Shown: piece after piece, positions 1-6,388 of the stretch
How positions within the stretch are numbered: the stretch's first letter is position 1
Layout of the letters: each line of letters opens with the position of its first letter
Assembly: GCA_025935735.1 (NCBI GenBank)
Contig: JAICUS010000015.1
Span: 1-25,287, forward strand
Reading direction: 5' to 3'
From: Solirubrobacteraceae bacterium
Lineage (GTDB): Bacteria; Actinomycetota; Thermoleophilia; Solirubrobacterales; Solirubrobacteraceae
Length of the DNA stretch: 25,287 nt
Made by a program: the position numbers and the translations under genes
Notes under the pieces: generated by a model
Told to the model about the DNA's origin: nothing
Seen by the model: only the letters and a program-made list of their open reading frames with translations
Databases searched by the model: none

Positions 1-33
1 GCCGGCATTCCGGTCGTACGTCTGCGTCGCCAT
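1..33 (-). CDS. N-terminal fragment of a divergent gene (cut by window start)
   Basis: Reading the minus strand from 33 down gives an ATG and an open frame to the window edge, MATQTYDRNAG. A strong Shine-Dalgarno GGAGG lies at 44-40 with a 6-nt spacer, and a good promoter lies further upstream at 139-111, so a real gene start is likely. Eleven residues are too few to name a family. It is divergent from the urocanase operon and shares its upstream region, so it may belong to the same catabolic locus. Confidence 0.6.
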   Translation of the reverse strand, partial: MATQTYDRNAG

Positions 34-110
34 CCCGGACCTCCAAGCCGCGTGCTCTCTCAGTGCAGCGCCGCGCGACGCCTTCGAGGCCATTCGAGCG
101 GAATGTACGG

Positions 111-126
111 TGTATACAAGATGCAG
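111..126. repeat. 16-mer repeat copy 1 (TGTATACAAGATGCAG), putative FCD-GntR operator
   Basis: This 16-mer occurs again, inverted, at 10814-10829 between two GntR genes. A CGGAAT lies 6 nt before this copy and 4 nt before the other in the same orientation. The core TGTATACA is a perfect palindrome resembling sites bound by FadR-subfamily (FCD) GntR regulators, which often recognise GT-N-AC type palindromes. The repeat is seen directly; the operator role is inferred. Confidence 0.55.
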
Positions 127-139
127 TGGACGAATACAA
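111..139 (-). promoter_or_regulatory. Sigma70-like promoter for the leftward gene, with operator-like palindrome on the -10
   Basis: On the minus strand a -35 TTGTAT (139-134) is followed by a 17-nt spacer and a -10 TATACA (116-111). The expected transcript start is near 104, giving a leader of about 70 nt to the ATG at 33. The -10 sits inside the perfect palindrome TGTATACA (111-118), where a bound regulator would block polymerase. The hexamers are unusually AT-rich for this sequence. Confidence 0.55.
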
Positions 140-305
140 CTCTGCCGCAAGGGAACGCCAAGGCGGTGGCGGACGCCCGGCGATGCCGCACGGCACGCGG
201 CCTGACGGCTCGTCCGGCGCGGCTGGGGTGCCGTGCCGGTTCACCGCGGAGCCGGCGCCCGTCTCTCACGGCAAAATCATCGGACCTTCACTTGCATAAA
301 TGGAC

Positions 306-315
306 GTATGGATAC
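306..315. promoter_or_regulatory. GTAT-GG-ATAC palindrome before the urocanase operon
   Basis: GTATGGATAC is an inverted repeat of GTAT/ATAC with a 2-nt spacer, ending 13 nt before the urocanase start. It resembles the GTATAC cores at 112-117, 10823-10828 and 22157-22162 with two bases inserted. It may be an operator for one of the three GntR/FCD regulators. The spacing differs from the other sites, so this is weaker than they are. Confidence 0.35.
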
Positions 316-328
316 AAACTGACGCGCC

Positions 329-1993
329 ATGCCGGACGCCTCCCTCGCCGCCGCCACGACCACGCCCCACGGGCACTCGCTCACCTGCCGCGGCTGGGAG
401 CAGGAGGGCGCGCTGCGCTGCCTGCGCAACAACCTCGACCCAGCGGTGGCCGAGCGCGCGGAGGAGCTCGTGGTCTACGGCGGCCGCGGCAAGGCGGCGC
501 GCGACCATCGCTCGCTGGCAGCGATCGAGGCCACGCTGCGCCGGCTGGGGGACGAGGAGACGCTGATCGTGCAGTCGGGCAAGCCCGTGGCCGTGCTGCC
601 CACGCACGCCGACGCGCCGCGAGTGCTCATCTCGACCGCGCTGCTCGTGCCGGCCTGGTCGTCGTGGGAGGACTTCTGGCGCCTCGAAGCCGCCGGGCTG
701 ACGATGTTCGGCCAGATGACCGCCGCCGGCTGGTTTTACATCGGCACGCAGGGCATCCTGGGGTTCACCTACGAGACGTTCCGCAGCGTTGCCCGCCAGC
801 ACTTCGGCGGCACGCTCGCCGGCCGCCGCGTGCTGACCGCCGGGCTCGGCGGGATGGGCGGCGCGCAGGGCCTCGGCGTCGTGCTCAACGGGGGCCGCGC
901 GCTGATCGTCGAGGTGGACCCCGAGCGTGCCCGGCGGCGTCTGGACGCCGGCTGGATCGACGTGCTGACGAGCGACTACCGCGAGGCGGTGAGCGCGCTG
1001 GCGCGCGACGACGGCCCGGCCGCGATCGGGCTGGTGGCCAACATCGCCGAGGTCGCGCCGCGGATCGCACGCGACCGCGTCCCGATCGACGTCGTCACCG
1101 ACCAGACGGCGGCGCACGACCTGCTGCACGGCTACGTCCCAGTCGGGTCCACGCCCGCGGAGACGGCCCGCGTCCAGCCGGGCGACGAGCGCCACCTCGC
1201 CGCGGTGCGAGCCTCGCTCGTCGCCCACGTCGAGGCGATGCTGGAGCTGCGCGCGCGCGGCGCGGTGACCTTCGAGTACGGCAACAACCTGCGCGAGCAG
1301 GCCCGCGCGGCCGGGGTGCCCGGCGCGGCGGAGATCCCGGGCTTCGTGGTCGCCTACGTGCGCGACATGCTCGCCGCCGGGATCGGCCCGTACCGCTGGG
1401 TCGCGCTCACCGGCGACGATGAGGACCTGCGCCGCTCCGAGGACGCGCTGATGGAGGTCGTGGGGCGCCCGTCGCTGGAGCGCTGGATCGGCCTGGCCCG
1501 CCGGCGCATCGCCCGCCAGGGGCTGCCGGCCCGGATCTGCTGGCTGGGCCTCGGCGAGCGCGACGCGGTGGGCGCCCGCCTCAACGAGCTGGTGCGCCGG
1601 GGGGACATCGGCCCGCTCGCGCTCGGCCGCGACCACATGGACCCGGCGTCGGTCGCCTCGCCCTCGCGCGAGACCGAGGGCCTGCTCGACGGCAGCGACG
1701 CCATCGCCGACTGGCCGATCCTCGTCGCGCTGCTCAATGCCGCCCAGGGCGCGAGCTGGGTCGCGGTGGGAAACGGCGGCGGCGTGGGGATCGGCCGCAG
1801 CATCCACAGCGGCATGGTCGTGGTGGCCGACGGCAGCGAGCGGGCCGAGCGCAAGATCCGCCGGGCGTTCTGGACCGACCCCGCGCTCGGCGTGGCCCGC
1901 TATGCCGACGCGGGCTACCCGGCGGCGGTCGCCGCCGCGGCCGAGCACGCGGTGGACCTGCCGATGGCACCCGAGCCGGGAGCGAGCCCATGA
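329..1993 (+). CDS. hutU: Urocanate hydratase family enzyme, divergent (possible modified-urocanate hydratase)
   Basis: A 554-residue cytosolic urocanase-family protein, near the usual ~555. Canonical members use tightly bound NAD+ to hydrate urocanate to imidazolone propionate. Family landmarks are present: NNLDP near the N-terminus, YGGRG, QSGKPV, the NAD-binding loop GLGGMGG (172-178), FEYGNN, GLPARICW with Cys404, GRDHMD and SRETE. Several signatures that are nearly invariant in canonical HutU are altered. The usual HHGGGVGMG is GNGGGVGIG (481-489) and is followed by RSIH instead of xSQH. The usual AHDPLNGY is AHDLLHGY (262-269). The usual IVQGTYETF is ILGFTYETF (143-151). This suggests a paralog acting on a modified urocanate such as thio- or N-methyl-urocanate. 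No hutH, hutI or hutG is in the window. There is no clear Shine-Dalgarno at the ATG. The stop overlaps the next start (ATGA). Confidence 0.85.
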   Translation: MPDASLAAATTTPHGHSLTCRGWEQEGALRCLRNNLDPAVAERAEELVVYGGRGKAARDHRSLAAIEATLRRLGDEETLIVQSGKPVAVLPTHADAPRVLISTALLVPAWSSWEDFWRLEAAGLTMFGQMTAAGWFYIGTQGILGFTYETFRSVARQHFGGTLAGRRVLTAGLGGMGGAQGLGVVLNGGRALIVEVDPERARRRLDAGWIDVLTSDYREAVSALARDDGPAAIGLVANIAEVAPRIARDRVPIDVVTDQTAAHDLLHGYVPVGSTPAETARVQPGDERHLAAVRASLVAHVEAMLELRARGAVTFEYGNNLREQARAAGVPGAAEIPGFVVAYVRDMLAAGIGPYRWVALTGDDEDLRRSEDALMEVVGRPSLERWIGLARRRIARQGLPARICWLGLGERDAVGARLNELVRRGDIGPLALGRDHMDPASVASPSRETEGLLDGSDAIADWPILVALLNAAQGASWVAVGNGGGVGIGRSIHSGMVVVADGSERAERKIRRAFWTDPALGVARYADAGYPAAVAAAAEHAVDLPMAPEPGASP

Positions 1994-3918
1994 GCCGGCG
2001 CTTCACGCTGAGCATCGACACCGGAGGGACCTTCACCGACGGCTTCGTCACCGACGGCCGCCGCAGCGCCCAGGTCAAGGTCGACACCACGCCGCACGAC
2101 CTCACGGCGGGCTTCGTCGCCTGCGTCGAGGAGGCCGCGGCCGCAGTGGGTGAGCCGCTGGCGCGCTTCCTCGCGGCGCTGGACGCCCTGCACTTCAGCT
2201 CGACGATCGCCACCAACACGGTGGTGGAGCGGCGCGGCGCGCGCGTCGGGCTGATCGTCACCCGCGGCGCCGAGGAGCGCCTGTACGGCTCGGAGGACCA
2301 GGCGGCGGCGCTGCGCGCCTTCGTCGCGCCCGAGCTGGTCCGCGGCGTCAACGAGCGCACGGACGACGATGGCGCGGTCGTGACGTCGCCGGCGGAGGCC
2401 GAGCTGGCCACCGCCGTGCGCGAGCTGCTCGAGCGCGGCGTCGCGCTGCTGCTGATCAGCTTCGCCAACGCGCACCGCAACGACGCCAACGAGGTCGCGG
2501 CGCAGGCCGCCGTCAACGGCTCCTACCCGCGCCACTACCTGGGTGCGGTGCCGCTGATGATCGGCTCGCGCGTCTCGCTGGCCGCCGACGACCACGGCCG
2601 CACCGCGGTCGCGCTGCTGAACTCCCATCTCCACCCCACCCTCGTGCGCACCCTGTATCGCGCCGAGGACCACGTGCGCCGGCGCGGGCTGCGGCGCCCG
2701 CTGCTGGTCGTCAACACCGACGGCTCCACCAGCCGCGTGGCGAAGACCCGCGCGATCGACACGTACAACTCGGGTCCGAGCGCCGGCGTGCTCGGCGCGG
2801 CTTACGTCGCCGAGGCGCTCGGCGCGCGCGACGTGTGCACGTTCGACGTCGGCGGCACCACCACCGACGTCGCGCACGTCACCGGCGCCCGGGCGCCGCA
2901 GGACGACGTCACCGCCCTGGGCCCGGTGCGCGCCCCGCATCCGGCGGTGGCGCTGCACAGCTTCGGGCTGGGCGGCGGGTCGATCGTTCGCGCCCAGGAC
3001 GGGCGCATCCTGGTGGGCCCCGAGAGCGCGGGCGCGAATCCGGGCCCGGCGTGCTTCGGTCTGGGCGGCCGCGCGCTCACGCCGACCGACGTGTGGCTGC
3101 TGCTCGGCCACCTGGAGCCGGGTGCGTTCCTCGGCGGCCGGCGCACGCTCGACCCCGAGCGCGCCCGCGCCGGCGCGGCTGCCCTGGCCGCCGAGTTGGG
3201 CATCGACCCCGACGCCGCCGTGCTGGAGGCCCAGGCGGCGATCCACCGCACCCTGCGCGAGCGCCTCCGTGAGTGGGCGGGCGACCAGCCGCCCGCCGAG
3301 GACCGCTGGCTGTTCTCGTATGGCGGCGGCGGAGGCCTGCTGTGCGCCGAGGCGGCCGCCGCGCTCGGAATCCGCCGCGTGGTCGTGTTCCCGCACAGCT
3401 CGGTCTTCTCGGCCTTCGGCGGCGGGCTGCTGCCGGTCGCGCACACCTACCGCGCGCTGGTCGCACCCGGCCGGGCCGACGCCGTGGTCGCGCGGCTGGC
3501 CGACGGCGCCCGCCGCGACCTGCGCGCCGAGGGCGTCATCGACCCCCACGCGGTGCAGGCGCAGCTCGCCATCGGGGACGGGCCGCCGGCTGCGTCCACC
3601 CTGGCGGCGCTGCTGGACGGGGGGAACGCCGACGGCGCCGCCGGCATCGCCACGCTCGCCGTCACCGTCGACCGCGAGCGCGACCTGGCCATGCTCGCGG
3701 GCGAGCCGTTGTCCGGCGGCGGGGAGCGCACGATCGTCACGACGGACGGTCCGCTGCCGGTGCCGCTCGTGGGCGGGCTCGGGCGCGCGGACGCCCCGGA
3801 GGCGAGCGGGCCCGCGTTCCTTCAGGCGCCGGACACGACGATCTTCGTCCCGCCCGGCTGGACCGTCGCCTTCACCGAGCACGGTTACGGCGTGATGACC
3901 GCAGGAGAGGATCGCTGA
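1990..3918 (+). CDS. hyuA: Hydantoinase/oxoprolinase HyuA-type subunit 1 (ApcA-like ATPase subunit)
   Basis: A 642-residue member of the ASKHA-type hydantoinase A/oxoprolinase family. In these enzymes the subunit binds and hydrolyses ATP to phosphorylate an amide, enol or carbonate intermediate. Phosphate-binding loops are visible at 10-17 (DTGGTFTD) and 286-293 (DVGGTTTD). A typical GLGGGSI and a GPESAGANPGPACF segment follow, and the C-terminal part carries FVPPGWTV. It overlaps the urocanase by 4 nt and the next gene by 1 nt, so the subunits are probably translationally coupled. With the gamma-like gene, a second HyuA and a HyuB downstream, it looks like one of two non-identical alpha subunits of an acetophenone carboxylase-type complex. 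Simple two-subunit hydantoinases usually have one HyuA. Substrate is not deducible. Confidence 0.88.
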   Translation: MSRRFTLSIDTGGTFTDGFVTDGRRSAQVKVDTTPHDLTAGFVACVEEAAAAVGEPLARFLAALDALHFSSTIATNTVVERRGARVGLIVTRGAEERLYGSEDQAAALRAFVAPELVRGVNERTDDDGAVVTSPAEAELATAVRELLERGVALLLISFANAHRNDANEVAAQAAVNGSYPRHYLGAVPLMIGSRVSLAADDHGRTAVALLNSHLHPTLVRTLYRAEDHVRRRGLRRPLLVVNTDGSTSRVAKTRAIDTYNSGPSAGVLGAAYVAEALGARDVCTFDVGGTTTDVAHVTGARAPQDDVTALGPVRAPHPAVALHSFGLGGGSIVRAQDGRILVGPESAGANPGPACFGLGGRALTPTDVWLLLGHLEPGAFLGGRRTLDPERARAGAAALAAELGIDPDAAVLEAQAAIHRTLRERLREWAGDQPPAEDRWLFSYGGGGGLLCAEAAAALGIRRVVVFPHSSVFSAFGGGLLPVAHTYRALVAPGRADAVVARLADGARRDLRAEGVIDPHAVQAQLAIGDGPPAASTLAALLDGGNADGAAGIATLAVTVDRERDLAMLAGEPLSGGGERTIVTTDGPLPVPLVGGLGRADAPEASGPAFLQAPDTTIFVPPGWTVAFTEHGYGVMTAGEDR

Positions 3919-4244
3919 TGCGGCGACAGATCACCGAGCACCTCGACATCGACCTCGACGAGGAGCGCTGGCGTTGCCGGCGCTGCGACCGCGACCTCGG
4001 CGACGCGCGTGCGAGCTACAAGCGCGGCACGGTCGTCGTGGAGCGCGACCCGCGCGAGATCCACCGACCGGTGGTGGAGGGCGAGTACACGTTCGCGCCC
4101 GATCCCGAGTGGTGCCGCGTCCTCGAGTTCGTCTGCCCTGGCTGCGCGACGCTGCTCGAGGTGGAGTACCTGCCGCCGGGGCACCCGATCACCCATGACA
4201 TCGAGATCGATGTCGGCGCGCTGAAGGCGGCGAGCGCGGGATGA
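3918..4244 (+). CDS. Acetone/acetophenone carboxylase gamma-like small subunit (CxxC/CxxC)
   Basis: A 108-residue acidic protein starting at the ATG that overlaps the previous stop (TGATG). GGAGAGG sits upstream at 3904-3910 with good spacing. Cys20/Cys23 (CRRC) and Cys73/Cys76 (CPGC) form two CxxC knuckles, consistent with one structural zinc; Cys66 is an extra cysteine. Size, cysteine pattern and a position between HyuA-type genes match the small gamma subunit of acetone carboxylase (AcxC) and its counterpart in acetophenone carboxylase. Ordinary hydantoinase or 5-oxoprolinase systems lack this subunit, so it is the best single hint that the complex is of carboxylase type or an offshoot of it. 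It is coupled to the next gene by a 4-nt overlap. Confidence 0.75.
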   Translation: MRRQITEHLDIDLDEERWRCRRCDRDLGDARASYKRGTVVVERDPREIHRPVVEGEYTFAPDPEWCRVLEFVCPGCATLLEVEYLPPGHPITHDIEIDVGALKAASAG

Positions 4245-6388
4245 GCGGCTCGCTCGAGATCGACATCGGCGGCACGTTCACGGACTGCTACGTGCGCCTG
4301 GACGGCCGCGAGACCTGGTGCAAGACCCGCACCACGCCGTTCGACCTCTCGCAGGGCATGGCCGAGGCGATCGAGGAGTCGGCGCGGCGACTCGGGCTGG
4401 CCAAGCGCGATCTGCTCGAGGAGATCGAGATCATCCGCTACTCGACCACGCTGGCCATGAACAAGCTGATCGAGCGCAAGGGCCCGCGGCTGGCGCTGGT
4501 CACCACCGAGGGCTTCGAGGACACGCTGCTGATCGGCCGCGCGAGCCAGTGGTCGGACGGCATCTCGTTCAAGGAGCAGCGCAACATCGCCGCGGCGCGC
4601 AAGCCGGAGCCGCTGATCCCGAAGGAGCTCACGGTCGGCGTGCGCGAGCGGGTCGACTCCTCCGGCGCAGTGCTGCGCGAGCTCGATGAGGACCACTTCC
4701 TGGCCCAGCTCGACGCACTGGTCGACCGCGGTGTGCGCGGGTTCGTGGTGACGCTGCTGTGGTCGTTCCTGAACCCGGTCCACGAACAACGCATCCGCGA
4801 GCTGATCGAGACCGAGTACAACGAGACCTACCTCGGCGCCATGCCCGTCTTCCTGTCGAGCGAGATCTCACCGCGCAAGCTCGAGTACACGCGTACGACG
4901 ATGACGGTGCTCAACGCCTACCTGCACCAGTCGATGTACGAGGAGCTCATCGGCATCGGCCAGCAGCTGCGCGGCGACGGCTACCAGAAGCCGCTGATGA
5001 TGGTGCACAACACGGGCGGAATGGCCAGCGTGTTCCGCTCGGCGGCCATGCACACGTTCAACGGCGGGCCGGTGGCGGGGCTGATGGGCGCCGCCGCGCT
5101 GGGCCGCGGCTACGGCCGCCGCAACGTGGTGCTCACCGACATGGGCGGCACGAGCTTCGACATCGCCATGGTCGTCGAGGGCAGCACGCGCTTCTACCAG
5201 TTCGCCCCGACGATCGACCGCTGGACGGTCGACGCCACCATCCTCGACACCCGCTCGATCGGCTCGGGCGGCGGCTCGATCGCGTCGGTCAACCCGCTGC
5301 TCGACAACCGCCTGGAGGTCGGCCCGGAGAGCGCCGGCTCGATCCCCGGGCCGGCGTGCTACGACCAGGGCGGCCGCGAGCCGACCGTGACCGACGCCGA
5401 CCTCGTGCTCGGCTACCTGAGCGCCGAGCGCTTCCACGGCGGCCAGCTCAAGCTCAACCGCCGCCGCGCGGAGCGGGCGATCCGCGACCGCATCGCCACG
5501 CCGCTGGGCATCGAGGTCGACGAGGCCGCGCTGCTGATGAAGCGGATCATCGACGCCCGCATGGGCGCGGAGATCTACAAGGAGACGGTGCTCAAGGGCT
5601 ACGACCCGCGCGAGTTCGTCATCTTCGCCGCGGGCGGCGCCGGCCCGGCGCACTGCTGCGGCTACGCGAGGGCCGCGGCGATGCGCGAGATCGTCGTGTT
5701 CCCGTTCGCCTCCACGTTCTGCGCCTACGGCTCCTCGACCATGGACGTCCTGCACGTCTACGAGCGGTCTCGCCACTTCACCCTGCTGGCCCCCGCCCGC
5801 GGCCCGTGGCTGACCGACTACGCGGGCTTCAACGAGACCGTCGAGGCGCTGAAGGCGGCCGCGGTGCGCGACTTCTCCGGCGAGGGCTTCGACGCGTCGC
5901 GGGTGACCTACGAGCTCGAGCTCGACATGAAGTTCGGCGGCCAGCTCAACGTCAAGCGGGTGGCCTCGCCGCTGCTGTCGGTCGGCTCCGAGGAGGACAT
6001 GCGGGCGCTCTACCAGGCGTTCGAGACCGAGTTCAGCGAGGCGTACAGCCGCCTCGGGCTTCACCCTGACGCCGGCGTGGAGATCGAGGCGTTCGTGCTC
6101 AAGGCGCGGCTGACCCGCGAGCCGCCGGCCCGCCCACAGGCGCCCGACGGCGCTCCGGCGGGCGCGCCGGAGCCGATCGAGCACCGCCCCGCACTGTTCG
6201 CGCTGGCCGACGGGCGCGTGGACACGCCGGTCTACGCGATGAGCGCGTTGCGGCCCCGCCAGCGGATCGAGGCGCCGGCGCTGATCGAGTCGGAGGACAC
6301 GACGGTGGTGCTCTCTCCTGGCTGGTGGCTCGAGACCGACGAGCGCGGTGCGATGGTTCTGAAGCGAAGCGAGGGTGACGATGTTTGA
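4241..6388 (+). CDS. hyuA: Hydantoinase/oxoprolinase HyuA-type subunit 2 (AcxA/ApcC-like)
   Basis: A 715-residue second HyuA-type subunit, about the length of the acetone carboxylase ATPase subunit. Phosphate-binding loops are at 8-15 (DIGGTFTD) and 300-307 (DMGGTSFD). It also has STTLAMNKLIERKG, SGGGSIASV and GPESAGSIPGPACY. It is clearly divergent from the 642-residue HyuA upstream, so this is an old subunit specialisation and not a recent tandem copy. Two unequal HyuA subunits, one gamma and one HyuB reproduce the core of acetophenone carboxylase, where each catalytic unit carries two different ATPase subunits. It starts at ATG in an ATGA overlap and overlaps the HyuB gene by 8 nt. Direct substrate assignment is not possible from sequence. 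Confidence 0.88.
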   Translation: MSGSLEIDIGGTFTDCYVRLDGRETWCKTRTTPFDLSQGMAEAIEESARRLGLAKRDLLEEIEIIRYSTTLAMNKLIERKGPRLALVTTEGFEDTLLIGRASQWSDGISFKEQRNIAAARKPEPLIPKELTVGVRERVDSSGAVLRELDEDHFLAQLDALVDRGVRGFVVTLLWSFLNPVHEQRIRELIETEYNETYLGAMPVFLSSEISPRKLEYTRTTMTVLNAYLHQSMYEELIGIGQQLRGDGYQKPLMMVHNTGGMASVFRSAAMHTFNGGPVAGLMGAAALGRGYGRRNVVLTDMGGTSFDIAMVVEGSTRFYQFAPTIDRWTVDATILDTRSIGSGGGSIASVNPLLDNRLEVGPESAGSIPGPACYDQGGREPTVTDADLVLGYLSAERFHGGQLKLNRRRAERAIRDRIATPLGIEVDEAALLMKRIIDARMGAEIYKETVLKGYDPREFVIFAAGGAGPAHCCGYARAAAMREIVVFPFASTFCAYGSSTMDVLHVYERSRHFTLLAPARGPWLTDYAGFNETVEALKAAAVRDFSGEGFDASRVTYELELDMKFGGQLNVKRVASPLLSVGSEEDMRALYQAFETEFSEAYSRLGLHPDAGVEIEAFVLKARLTREPPARPQAPDGAPAGAPEPIEHRPALFALADGRVDTPVYAMSALRPRQRIEAPALIESEDTTVVLSPGWWLETDERGAMVLKRSEGDDV

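Larger units (their letters stand above)
34..328. other. Intergenic regulatory region between divergent genes
   Basis: No convincing gene lies here; the short open frames lack a good start and overlap each other on both strands. It is less GC-rich than the coding sequence around it. It holds the ribosome binding site and promoter of the leftward gene (about 40-139), a TGTATACA palindrome at 111-118 inside a 16-mer repeated at 10814-10829, and a GTAT-GG-ATAC palindrome at 306-315 just before the urocanase start. An AT-richer patch at 291-300 could be part of the rightward promoter, but no clear -35/-10 pair was found. Confidence 0.6.

Noticed and set aside
63..299. 78-residue plus-strand open frame in the first intergenic region
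   Set aside because: No ribosome binding site, no family resemblance, and it overlaps the promoter and repeat at 111-139.
52..1422. Long plus-strand open frame across the urocanase start
   Set aside because: Arginine/alanine/proline-rich low-complexity translation typical of an off-frame reading of GC-rich DNA; the urocanase frame explains the region.
329..1993. A complete canonical histidine utilisation (hut) operon
   Set aside because: Only a urocanase homolog is present; no histidine ammonia-lyase, imidazolonepropionase, formiminoglutamase or HutC appears, and the urocanase signatures are altered.
1915..3882. 655-residue minus-strand open frame opposite HyuA subunit 1
   Set aside because: Antisense shadow with no recognisable domains; the plus strand has full HyuA motifs and coupled junctions.
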